Source of the DNA: Suttonella ornithocola
GTDB taxonomy: Bacteria > Pseudomonadota > Gammaproteobacteria > Cardiobacteriales > Cardiobacteriaceae
Length of the DNA stretch: 15,351 nt
Direction: 5' to 3'
Assembly: GCF_001889065.1 (NCBI RefSeq)
Contig: NZ_LWHB01000100.1
Coordinates: 1 to 15,351 of the forward strand
Part shown: positions 7,676-15,119 of the stretch, piece after piece
Numbering within the stretch: the first letter of the stretch is position 1
Layout of the letters: each line of letters starts with the position of its first letter
Translations under genes and position numbers: made by a program
Notes under the pieces: generated by a model
What the model saw: the letters and a program-made list of their open reading frames with translations, nothing else
Database searches by the model: none
Told to the model about the DNA's origin: nothing

Positions 7676-8470
7676 TTAATCTTTAGACGCAAACAATGAT
7701 CCCTTTGACTCTAATATGCGTCTTTCCTCTCCAAGAGGTGGTGAAACAACATATTGTTTATCTGAAACAGAAATTTTTGGTGGAACATGATGTTGCTCAA
7801 AATAATCATATCCCGGCTTTAGCATACGCCAAAACTCATACCAACGATGATTGCTATAAAGCTTAAGATTCTCTTCAGTCAAATGAAACGGGAAAACATG
7901 TACCGGAACAGCCAGTTGTCCTCTTCTTAAAGCTGCTTGTACAATGGCGTAAATCACTTCAATTTGCTCATCTCCCATCGCATAACAGCCGATAGAAACA
8001 CAATTACCATGAACCATCAAATATTTCCCTGTATAGCCATGCGCTCTATCATAAGCATTCGGAAAGCCCAAATTAAAAGACAAGTGATAACGGCTATTAG
8101 GGTTTAATTGATTAAGTCCAACCTCATAAAAACCCTCTGGAGACTGCTTATCTCCTTCACGCAACTTAGGTCCCAACTCCCCTGAATAAACACAAATAGG
8201 AAAAGACTGATAAAGATGAAATTCACCATCTGGTCGCAATTGCCATATCTCTAAAAAACGATCTTTCTTAAAAATACGAATAAACGTTTTCGCACCAAAA
8301 GTAAAACCTCTGGCCTGCATTTGCTTTGCTAACGGTAAATGTTTAACTTCATCTGGTAAAACAAATAAGCGCTGTTGAAATAAATCCGGCTTTTTCTCGC
8401 TAACCTCAGATTTTACTCCGCATCCTGCAAGTGCTAATGCCCCTGCTTTTAACCACCATCTTCGATTCAT
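7676..8470 (-). CDS. YafK/DpaA-like L,D-transpeptidase-family lipoprotein
   Basis: I take the ATG at 8470, giving 264 residues (MNRRWWLKAGALALAGCG). An upstream ATG at 8485 would add only five residues in front of the signal peptide. The chosen start overlaps the dacB stop as ATGA, a classic coupling arrangement. The N-terminus has twin arginines, a hydrophobic stretch and the lipobox LAGC, so the protein is probably a lipoprotein, perhaps Tat-exported. The YkuD-type domain carries MVHGNCVSIGCYAMGD with the H-G-x3-S-x-G-C motif; the catalytic Cys is residue 162 from this start. The family includes E. coli YafK/DpaA (LdtF), which detaches Braun lipoprotein from peptidoglycan. That exact activity is inferred from family resemblance. 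Confidence 0.87.
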   Translation of the reverse strand: MNRRWWLKAGALALAGCGVKSEVSEKKPDLFQQRLFVLPDEVKHLPLAKQMQARGFTFGAKTFIRIFKKDRFLEIWQLRPDGEFHLYQSFPICVYSGELGPKLREGDKQSPEGFYEVGLNQLNPNSRYHLSFNLGFPNAYDRAHGYTGKYLMVHGNCVSIGCYAMGDEQIEVIYAIVQAALRRGQLAVPVHVFPFHLTEENLKLYSNHRWYEFWRMLKPGYDYFEQHHVPPKISVSDKQYVVSPPLGEERRILESKGSLFASKD

Positions 8471-9897
8471 TGTTGATACACCCATCGTAAAATATCATCT
8501 TGCATATAGCGACTTTTCACAGCATCCCTACCATTCCCAATCATGACCACAGCATAAACATGTCCGCTTTTTGCAAAGACATATCCAGCCAATCCACGAA
8601 CCTGATCTAAAGTTCCCGTTTTTCCAACCACCTTACCCGCCATTTCCTCACCACGAAAACGTTTCTTCAACGTTCCGTTTTCTCCTGCCACTGATAGAGA
8701 ATCAAAAAATACAGATTTAAAAGAACTATTTGCCATATTCAATAATAATGTTAACAGCTGTTGTGCCGTTAGCTGAGTCTCTCTTGATAAACCTGAGCCA
8801 TTATCAACAACCATTCCTTGAGTTGGTACACCAAAAGCGGATAAAGTTTCTATAATCGCCTTACGTCCTTTTTCCAAAGAGCCAGGCACACCATGCGCAT
8901 AAACGCCAAGCGTTAACATCAACTGTCGAGTCATTACATTGTTACTATATTGATTCATTTTCTGAATTTGTTCAGAAAGCGGAACAGATAACCCTGTATA
9001 AAGTAACTTTGCTGAAGACGGAACCTGACCAATTCGTCCACCGCCATCAAAAGTACCGCCAATCTCATACCATAAATCATGAAACAAATAATAAAACTGT
9101 TCGCTTGCTTCTCCCATCACAACCGTTAACTCTCTAGCGCCACAAGCCGTACTATAGCTACCGGTTAACGTAACAACCGCATAACCTTTAGCATCACGCT
9201 CAATATCTGGTGAAGGAGAATAATTTTTTTCGCATGATGCAGAAGAAATACGCATTTGATTATTAATTTTCCAATTAGCAATATTAGGATATAACTCTAT
9301 AGAAACCTCTCTATTTCCTCTAGGCAATAAGCGTAACTTAACCGTTCTAAAATTTACCATTAAAGGATGCGGTACCGCGTTATATGCCGACCATTTATTC
9401 CCATCGAAAGACTCATTATCTCTTGCTTCAGGCGGTAAATAATATAGCGAATTATCTAATACAATATCACCGGTAATATGACGCACACCCTTTTCACGCA
9501 AATCAACTAAAAACTGACGCAAACGCTCCTCTACTAAAAAAGGATCGCCTCCCCCTTGAACATATAAATTGCCTTCAATAACCCCATTTGCATCAGGTAA
9601 ATGATCGACATAAAAACGTGTCGGCCATCGAAAATCTGCCCCCATCCTAATCAAACCAGCAGAAGTCGTTAATAATTTCGTTAACGAAGCTGGAGAACGT
9701 TTGGTTTGAGCATTTAACATTGCAAGAGGACGTTCCTGCTCAATATCTTGAATAAGTAAACTAAATCCATTTGAATCTACCTGATGCTCATTCATTATCT
9801 GCGCAATTGCTGCTGGTAAATGACTAACGACTTGCGCAGATGCGCCATAAGATACGCACCAAAAAATCAGCCCTAACCAAAAAGACCGCCATATCAT
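8467..9897 (-). CDS. dacB: D-alanyl-D-alanine carboxypeptidase/endopeptidase PBP4
   Basis: This 476-residue class C penicillin-binding protein trims or cleaves peptide cross-links of peptidoglycan in the periplasm. It has a signal peptide (MIWRSFWLGLIFWCVSYGASA, cut before Q). All three active-site motifs are intact: SxxK at residues 71-74 (SLTK, with Ser71 as nucleophile), SxN at 318-320 (SNN) and KTG at 426-428. The long insert between SxxK and SxN, with YVQGGGDPFL, is typical of PBP4. The ATG at 9897 is preceded by GAGGGA at about 9-10 bases and a TATAAT at about 36 bases. It is the first gene of an operon with the YafK-like and TAXI genes, divergent from darP-hemW. Length agrees with E. 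coli DacB (477 aa). Confidence 0.95.
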   Translation of the reverse strand: MIWRSFWLGLIFWCVSYGASAQVVSHLPAAIAQIMNEHQVDSNGFSLLIQDIEQERPLAMLNAQTKRSPASLTKLLTTSAGLIRMGADFRWPTRFYVDHLPDANGVIEGNLYVQGGGDPFLVEERLRQFLVDLREKGVRHITGDIVLDNSLYYLPPEARDNESFDGNKWSAYNAVPHPLMVNFRTVKLRLLPRGNREVSIELYPNIANWKINNQMRISSASCEKNYSPSPDIERDAKGYAVVTLTGSYSTACGARELTVVMGEASEQFYYLFHDLWYEIGGTFDGGGRIGQVPSSAKLLYTGLSVPLSEQIQKMNQYSNNVMTRQLMLTLGVYAHGVPGSLEKGRKAIIETLSAFGVPTQGMVVDNGSGLSRETQLTAQQLLTLLLNMANSSFKSVFFDSLSVAGENGTLKKRFRGEEMAGKVVGKTGTLDQVRGLAGYVFAKSGHVYAVVMIGNGRDAVKSRYMQDDILRWVYQQ

Positions 9898-9932
9898 TCT
9901 ATTGTCCCTCGAAATTCGGTCAAAAGGCAGCT

Positions 9933-9938
9933 ATTATA
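9933..9938 (-). promoter_or_regulatory. -10 element of the dacB promoter
   Basis: On the minus strand a perfect TATAAT sits here, about 36 bases before the dacB ATG, giving an expected leader of about 28 nt. The -35 region is only T-rich (GTTTTT, 17-bp spacing). The overlapping plus-strand hexamer TATTAT (9932-9937) could serve darP in the other direction, since CTATNATAG is nearly palindromic. Confidence 0.55.
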
Positions 9939-9967
9939 GCCACCCTTACCACAAAAAAAACTTACCA

Positions 9968-10528
9968 ATGACTGAAAAAGAAAAACAATACGATGAAGAA
10001 GGTCGCGTTATTCGCGAAAATCGCAGCGCACTCAAGCGAGAACGTGATGCCATTAAAGCATTTGCAGAAGAACTGCTTAAGCTACCAGCGCAACAATATC
10101 CTTTACTGCCTATCAATGAAGCACTAATTGCTGCACTTATCGAAGGAAAAAGACTCAATGGTAATGCCTACCAACGGCATTTAAATTACCTCACGCGTTT
10201 GATGATAGAACAAAATCCCGAAGCCATTCGACACGCACATGAGCACATCAACCACCCCTATCTTCATACCGGTCATAAAATACAACAAATTCAATCAGAA
10301 ATAGTTCGCCTACTTCAAAACGATAAAAATATCTACAACGAACTCATTGCCCGATACCAAGATTTAGATATCCAATACGTTCGTCAACTGGTCAGAGAAA
10401 CACAAAAACACCTTGCAAAAGCGTCTGAAAAACCAGAAGAAACACAAGAAAAAAAACCGGGCAAACATCAACGTCGATTACAAAAATATCTACAAAGCCT
10501 ACCCTTAAATTTTACCGCTACAGAGTAA
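9968..10528 (+). CDS. darP: DarP (YjgA, DUF615) ribosome-associated assembly factor
   Basis: This small, highly charged helical protein matches YjgA/DarP, which joins late 50S subunit assembly in E. coli. Visible landmarks are SALKRERDAIKAFAEELLKL near the start, INEALIAALIEGKRLNGNAY, RHLNYLTRLMIEQN and a basic C-terminus (GKHQRRLQKYLQSLP). I chose the ATG at 9968, giving 186 residues, close to the E. coli length of 183. The frame is open back to a TTG at 9902, but that extension overlaps the dacB promoter and adds 22 residues with no family match. No good ribosome-binding site precedes the ATG. Its stop overlaps the hemW start by one base (TAATG), so the two genes are coupled. Confidence 0.85.
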   Translation: MTEKEKQYDEEGRVIRENRSALKRERDAIKAFAEELLKLPAQQYPLLPINEALIAALIEGKRLNGNAYQRHLNYLTRLMIEQNPEAIRHAHEHINHPYLHTGHKIQQIQSEIVRLLQNDKNIYNELIARYQDLDIQYVRQLVRETQKHLAKASEKPEETQEKKPGKHQRRLQKYLQSLPLNFTATE

Positions 10529-11673
10529 TGTCTCATACCATTCCTCTTTCACTTTACATCCATATTCCATGGTGCGTCCGCAAATGTCCATATTGCGACT
10601 TTAATTCGCATACCTTAAAAATTGCGCCCGATGAATCAGCCTATATCGCACATCTTTTACGAGATTTTCAATACGATTACGATGGGCGCACCATACAAAG
10701 CATCTTTATTGGGGGGGGAACTCCTAGCCTATTTAGCGGTAAAAGTATTGAAACACTTCTCAATGCGCTACAAAAACAAGCAAACATTGCTCCAGATGCT
10801 GAAATAACGCTTGAAGCCAATCCAGGCACAGTTGAGCAGGAAAAGTTTTCTGCTTATCAAGCAGCAGGCGTTAACCGGCTTTCCTTGGGTATTCAAAGCT
10901 TCAACCCCAAACACCTCCAAAGCTTAGGACGTATTCATAACGATGAAGAAGCACATAAAGCGATAGAAACTGCTCAAAAAGTAGGATTTTCTCGTATCAA
11001 CATTGATTTAATGTTTGCTTTACCACAACAAACACCAGAACAAGCAATAAGCGATCTCAAAAAAGCCATTGCTTATCAACTCGAACATATTAGTTGGTAT
11101 CAACTGACCTTAGAACCAAATACTCCTTTCTATACCCAACCGCCAGCTATACCAGATGAAGACGATAAACAACGCATTTACGAAACAGGCGCTGCCTTTT
11201 TGCGGGAACAAGGATACCAACAATATGAAACCTCCGCATGGACATCTAATCAACCCTCAAAACATAATCTTAATTATTGGCAGTATGGCGACTACATTGG
11301 AATTGGTGCCGGTGCGCATGGAAAATTAACAACGCGAGAAGGAAAAATCATCCGTAATCGTAAATATCGTTCCCCTGTTACCTATCAATCCGCGCAAAGC
11401 CATTCAACGAATCCCTATCAAGATGCGCAAGAGATAATTCCAAAATCTGAACAAGCATTTGAATTTATGATGAATGCCCTTCGCTTAAAAAACGGGGTTC
11501 CACGTTTACTTCTAAGTGAGCGAACCGCTATTCAAGAAAAAGAAATTGCAGAAACACTAAACAAACTGATTCAGCGAAAATTACTCATTGATGACAAACA
11601 GTACTTTCGTACCACAGAATTAGGATTTGCCTTTTTAAACGATGTTATCAGTGAATTCTTACCTACAGAATAA
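10528..11673 (+). CDS. hemW: HemW, radical-SAM heme chaperone
   Basis: This 381-residue radical SAM protein has YIHIPWCVRKCPYCDFN, giving the CxxxCxxC iron-sulfur motif at Cys16, Cys20 and Cys23, followed by D-F. HemN (oxygen-independent coproporphyrinogen oxidase) has a fourth Cys at that F position, so this is HemW rather than HemN. The SAM-binding GGGTPSLFS follows at about residues 63-71. The HNxxYW motif (HNLNYWQYGDYIGIGAGAHG) typical of HemW is present, with the HemN_C-like winged-helix region at the end (LRLKNGVPRL...). HemW binds heme and is thought to deliver it to respiratory proteins. It is translationally coupled to darP; the gene is intact and of normal length. Confidence 0.94.
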   Translation: MSHTIPLSLYIHIPWCVRKCPYCDFNSHTLKIAPDESAYIAHLLRDFQYDYDGRTIQSIFIGGGTPSLFSGKSIETLLNALQKQANIAPDAEITLEANPGTVEQEKFSAYQAAGVNRLSLGIQSFNPKHLQSLGRIHNDEEAHKAIETAQKVGFSRINIDLMFALPQQTPEQAISDLKKAIAYQLEHISWYQLTLEPNTPFYTQPPAIPDEDDKQRIYETGAAFLREQGYQQYETSAWTSNQPSKHNLNYWQYGDYIGIGAGAHGKLTTREGKIIRNRKYRSPVTYQSAQSHSTNPYQDAQEIIPKSEQAFEFMMNALRLKNGVPRLLLSERTAIQEKEIAETLNKLIQRKLLIDDKQYFRTTELGFAFLNDVISEFLPTE

Positions 11674-11699
11674 ATAAAATAAAATCATTCCCAATCCTC

Positions 11700-11836
11700 T
11701 ACACCTATATAGTGCGATCAGCTAAAAAACAAAACATCCTATAGCCCTTATCTAGCCATTCTGGCGGTAGATAACGTTCTGTTTTTTAGCTGATTTGACT
11801 ATATAAGACTGTCTTCATGATTCTTATATAGGTGTA
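11700..11836. terminator. Convergent-gene hairpin split by a MITE
   Basis: The arms TACACCTATA (11700-11709) plus TAAGA (11804-11808), and TCTTATATAGGTGTA (11822-11836), are perfectly complementary over 15 bases once the element at 11710-11801 and one TA are removed. The loop is 13 bases (11809-11821). It sits between hemW and the ABC transporter gene, which converge, so it was probably a bidirectional transcription terminator. With the insert present, the two halves of the left arm are about 95 bases apart. A weak T-tract accompanies it on the minus strand (TTTTTCTTATA). Function is inferred from position and symmetry. Confidence 0.7.
11710..11801. repeat. MITE family C (92 bp), IS630-end-like
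   Basis: This short noncoding element is flanked by TA (11708-11709 and 11802-11803). The left end reads TAGTGCGATCAGCTAAAAAA. The right end, on the minus strand, reads TAGTCAAATCAGCTAAAAAA. About 23 of the first 28 bases agree. Its ends also resemble the end of the IS630 copies (TAGTGAAATCATCTAAAACC at 15120 onward): TAGT, ATCA and CTAAAA are shared. It is therefore a good candidate for a nonautonomous derivative moved by that IS630 enzyme. The inserted position is exact, because its removal restores a perfect palindrome. Confidence 0.9.
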
Positions 11837-11847
11837 TATAAGAAAAA

Positions 11848-13713
11848 CTAATTTTTATTATCCGCTAACTTTTGTCGTTTTGAGCGTCCATAGGCTTGAG
11901 TGATACGGTCAATAATAATCGCGAGGATGACAATTGCAGTACCAGCTTCAATACCTTGTCCAATATTCAGCGTTTGAATCGCTTGCAACACAGGCTCGCC
12001 AAGCCCTGGTGCACCAATCATTGATGCTAACACCACCATAGATAACGACATCATCACCGCTTGGTTAATGCCTGCCATAATACTAGGTTTCGCTAACGGT
12101 AATAGCACCCAAAGCAATAATTGCCAACGGCTGCTACCAAAAGATTGCGCTGCTTCGCGTAGTTGAGGATTGACCTGTTCAATACCTAATGCTGTTAAGC
12201 GCACCAACGGTGCGAGTGCATATACTACCGTTGCAAAAACGGCAGGAACTTTGCCTAGACCAAATAACATCAGTACTGGAATGAGATAAACAAAACTTGG
12301 CATTGTTTGCATCACATCTAAGACTGGCGCTCCTATTCGGCGTAAGCGAGGATTACAGCCCATAGTAATACCAAGCGGTACACCTAGCACAACCGTTAAA
12401 CCAACCGAAACAATCAATAAAGCGATGGTTTGCATCAAAGCATTCCATAACCCAAATGCACCGATAAGAAATAATCCAATACCAAAAACTGCGCTACGTA
12501 TCCAACAACGAGTAGCGTGCCAAGCAAGTCCACAAACTGTTAATAACCATAGCCAAGGCGGTATTTTCATCAACAATTTTTCTAAGGGCAATAACAGATA
12601 CCCTAAAGTAAAATCACTAATTTTATGAAAAAATGCGCCATAATTCTGTACCAATGTCTGTAAATTACGGTTCATCACTGCCTGTAATGACCATTCTGGG
12701 AAAAAAGAAGTATTATTAGCATTGCTTTGCTGCTGCACACTTTCAAAACTTTTTTGTCCCTTATCGCCTAACCATCTTTGCCAAAGCTCAGGATGCTCTT
12801 TTAAAAATACTCGCGCTTGCACCTCACCACTGCGTTGATGTTCATTCATCGCTAAAATTGCGCCATTTAGTTGCTCTGGTGTAAGTTGTACTCGTTCAAA
12901 TAATTGCACCAAATCTGGATATTGCTCACGAAATGGTGTCGAAACAGCTATAGCTAATTGAGAACTTGGAAAGCCAGAAACACAATGGGTTTGACTATTC
13001 GCTTGTAATAATTGATTCCAACAGTTTTCATCGTACGGAGGAAACTCAATCGGTTTAAAATTATACTTTGCCATAAAGGCGGTTGGTTGCCAGTAATAGA
13101 ATAAAACATCTTTTTTCTGTGCGTATGCAGAGGCAATTGCAGCATCCAATGCTGCTCCCGTGCCAGGATGAACATTATTATATTGATTAGCAAGCCCTGT
13201 ATTTTTTAATAAATGCGTATTAAAAATCTCACACGTCCAACCACTAGGGCAATTTAGAAACCGCGCTTTTGTTGGGTCTTCAGGGTCGATAAAATATTTT
13301 GCCGCTGTTGCTAAACCTTCCACACGTTTTAATTCTGGATGCGCTTTTAAAGTATAAGCAGGGATATACCAACCCTGTTTTGCGCCCCCCTGAAGAGTAT
13401 CGCCAATCACTGCTGCTTTACCGTCTTTCACCGCTTTTTGCATTACTTCTGAACGTCCAACCCACTGTTCAGCAATTACTTGAATATCATTTTGAGATAA
13501 AGCGGTTTCTAACGCTGGACCTGTGCCGGGAATTTCTGTTGTCGGGCATCTGTAACCATCTTCAAGCAGAATGCGTAGCAGCGCGGTGGTAAATTGCCCG
13601 CTTTCCCATGTTAATGCGCCAAATTTAATCGGTTGTTCGCAGGCAGCATGCGCTTGCGTAATAAAGCAAAGTCCTAACAATACGATATAAAAAAGACGGC
13701 GAAAGAACGGCAT
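11848..13713 (-). CDS. Fused substrate-binding/permease protein of a glycine betaine/choline-type ABC importer
   Basis: This 621-residue protein joins two importer parts. A signal peptide (MPFFRRLFYIVLLGLCFITQAHA) leads to an OpuAC/ProX-like binding domain to about residue 320 (FGALTWESGQFTTALLRILL; TEIPGTGPALETALSQNDIQ; EQWVGR). Membrane helices follow from about residue 375. The permease part is ProW-like and ends with the EAA loop that contacts the ATPase (EAAQSFGSSRWQLLLWVLLP, from residue 520, then MVVLASMIGAPGLG). The likely cargo is glycine betaine, choline or a similar quaternary amine. The ATPase gene is not adjacent on either side, so it must be encoded elsewhere. A ribosome-binding AAGGAA lies 5 bases before the ATG. 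SBP-permease fusions are known in the OpuA/ProU group. Confidence 0.9.
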   Translation of the reverse strand: MPFFRRLFYIVLLGLCFITQAHAACEQPIKFGALTWESGQFTTALLRILLEDGYRCPTTEIPGTGPALETALSQNDIQVIAEQWVGRSEVMQKAVKDGKAAVIGDTLQGGAKQGWYIPAYTLKAHPELKRVEGLATAAKYFIDPEDPTKARFLNCPSGWTCEIFNTHLLKNTGLANQYNNVHPGTGAALDAAIASAYAQKKDVLFYYWQPTAFMAKYNFKPIEFPPYDENCWNQLLQANSQTHCVSGFPSSQLAIAVSTPFREQYPDLVQLFERVQLTPEQLNGAILAMNEHQRSGEVQARVFLKEHPELWQRWLGDKGQKSFESVQQQSNANNTSFFPEWSLQAVMNRNLQTLVQNYGAFFHKISDFTLGYLLLPLEKLLMKIPPWLWLLTVCGLAWHATRCWIRSAVFGIGLFLIGAFGLWNALMQTIALLIVSVGLTVVLGVPLGITMGCNPRLRRIGAPVLDVMQTMPSFVYLIPVLMLFGLGKVPAVFATVVYALAPLVRLTALGIEQVNPQLREAAQSFGSSRWQLLLWVLLPLAKPSIMAGINQAVMMSLSMVVLASMIGAPGLGEPVLQAIQTLNIGQGIEAGTAIVILAIIIDRITQAYGRSKRQKLADNKN

Positions 13714-14014
13714 AATATTCCTTAGATAACAGTCAATGTAAAAATGATATTGTGCTTTAACTTAAAAACAAGAACATTCATCAATCGTTTTTTCGTGGTG
13801 CATGCGTCTTGCGCCACAAGAGAAAAAACAACTTACAGTATCTGTACGTAACTTCAAATACCGTGTAGTCAAAAAATTGAGCAAAAATTTCACGCTACTA
13901 AGTTGTCTAGATTAGGTATTATTACAATCTATCTTTTCTCTCAAAGTTAAATAACCATACTTTATCATTTATCGTCTACGCTGTCAGATATCGCAACAAG
14001 CAAAAGAACTCACC
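13714..14014. other. Noncoding leader region upstream of the ABC transporter gene
   Basis: These 301 bases contain no convincing reading frame. They include the hairpin at 13787-13829 and AT-rich DNA where the promoter of the ABC gene (minus strand) must lie. TTGTTT followed after 16 bases by TATCAT (minus strand, about 13770-13743) is a possible but poor promoter. I see no known riboswitch motif and no tRNA-like fold. Confidence 0.5.
13787..13829. promoter_or_regulatory. Two-tier hairpin in the leader of the ABC transporter gene
   Basis: GTTTTTTC (13787-13794) pairs perfectly with GAAAAAAC (13822-13829). Inside it, GTGGTGC (13795-13801) pairs with GCGCCAC (13811-13817), with one G-U wobble on the plus strand or one A-C mismatch on the minus strand. 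A 4-base bulge lies on one side, and the loop is 9 bases. It could be a protein-binding or RNA regulatory structure, or a terminator for the broken gene upstream (14578-14015). No T-tract follows it on the minus strand outside the stem. Confidence 0.5.
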
Positions 14015-14578
14015 TCAGTGATGTGCCATAGTCGCCTGATGTTTTTTCTTAAGCAGCGATAATAGCGCTTGATGCTTGAGCGTCAAGCCATTGGTATAAA
14101 ACCGGAGCTGATCCTCTTTTTTATTTTTTGCAATGCGCCCCTCTGCCAACGCGATGATAAAGCTCGCTTCAGCTAAAGGGCTGTTCACCGTGAGCGCGCG
14201 GTAGCTTGGATAATACAAGCGCATCAGCGCGTCTAGCGTCAGCGTAATATAGATGCTTGTATGCTTGATGCCTCTAAGATAATACACATACTCATTTATA
14301 TTGATAATATCCTGCCATGCAATGCGCACATGATTTTTTGCGAAAGGGCTTATTTGAATACTTAATCCCTTTTCATCAATCACCAACGCAGGCACTTTAC
14401 GCCGCTGCCATAGCAAGCCATAGCAAATCATCAATATTATTTCTAAGAGCAACGCTATCACCACTTTCCATAACTCACCCTTTTCCCACGCTTACCAACC
14501 GAAAACCTCAAATCCCAATATAACGAGAATAAAACTAAGGGTAAAAAAAGTCATGCGGTAGTAAATCTTATGCGTCAT
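14015..14578 (-). pseudogene. Small two-helix membrane protein (STM3941-like), broken by an in-frame stop
   Basis: From ATG at 14578 the frame reads MTHKIYYRMTFFTLSFILVI, then LGFEVFGW, then TAA at codon 29 (14494-14492). In the same frame it continues AWEKGELWKVVIALLLEIIL, MICYGLLW, RRKVPALVIDEKGLSI, a W-E/Q-D-I-like segment (IAWQDIININEY) and the stop at 14015. The layout (short N-terminus K-I-Y-Y, two membrane helices, then a PH-like domain with ALVIDEKGL) resembles STM3941-type membrane proteins of unknown function. A single stop splits the two helices. A shorter product could restart at GTG 14464, with only helix two and the cytoplasmic domain. A sequencing error or a recent mutation are both possible. 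Family name confidence is moderate. Confidence 0.7.
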
Positions 14579-14589
14579 TTTATTTGCCA

Positions 14590-14615
14590 AATAATGAATA
14601 TTTTTCCTCATTATT
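14590..14615. promoter_or_regulatory. 8-bp inverted repeat between divergent genes
   Basis: AATAATGA (14590-14597) and TCATTATT (14608-14615) are perfect complements separated by 10 bases. They lie between the divergent starts of the broken membrane protein (14578) and pstS (14753). It may be an operator or just AT-rich chance symmetry. Confidence 0.3.
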
Positions 14616-14752
14616 CAATGATAACTGCTGTGTATCAAGCATTAGTGCACGTTTATGGGGGTTTACTGTTATTTTTATTCGCAAGACATATTTTGGTAAC
14701 AAAAGCACGGTATAACTTCTATCACTTTCACCAATCTATGTAGGAGATTTTA

Positions 14753-15119
14753 ATGAAACTTGTGCTTTCTACTTTAATGCTTTCTAGTGCTATTGCTTTT
14801 AGTGCTGCAGTTCAAGCGGCTAATATTACTGGTGCTGGCGCAACTTTTCCGCAACCCGTTTATGCAAAATGGGCGGAAGCTTATAAAGCGCAAAGCGGTA
14901 ATCAAGTCAATTATCAAGGCATTGGCTCTTCTGGCGGGATTAAGCAGATTGACGCAGGCACGGTTGATTTCGGTGCTTCGGATGCTGCCCTTAGTCAAGA
15001 ATTAGATAAGAAAGGATTGATTCAATTCCCAACGGTAATTGGCGCGGTGGTTCCTGTTGTCAATGTTGATGGTATTACCGCAGGCGGTTTAACACTTTCT
15101 GGGGAAGTTCTAGCAGATA
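14753..15119 (+). pseudogene. pstS: Phosphate-binding protein PstS, truncated by IS630
   Basis: PstS is the periplasmic phosphate receptor of the PstSCAB importer. The first 122 residues are present: a signal peptide ending SAAVQA, then ANITGAGATFPQPVYAKWAE, NYQGIGSSGGIKQI, VDFGASDAALSQ and GGLTLSGEVLADI. These include the phosphate-loop elements GAGATF, GSSGG and DFGASD. A complete PstS is about 340 residues, so about two thirds is missing. At 15118-15119 (TA) the IS630 end starts, and the frame runs on 16 foreign residues to a stop at 15167-15169. The ATG has a strong ribosome-binding site (AGGAG at 14742-14746), with TATAAC at 14711-14716 as a plausible -10. The remaining pst genes are not in the window. 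Confidence 0.93.

Noticed and set aside
9902..9967. TTG start adding 22 residues to DarP
   Set aside because: The extension overlaps the dacB promoter and 5' leader, has no family-like sequence and gives an over-long protein; ATG at 9968 fits the usual length.
13299..13592. Plus-strand 97-residue reading frame
   Set aside because: It lies wholly antisense to the binding-protein domain of the ABC fusion and shows no start signal or family resemblance.
14640..14720. Pho box upstream of pstS
   Set aside because: CTGTTAT occurs once near 14666, but I found no second repeat at 11-bp spacing, so I cannot support a PhoB site.
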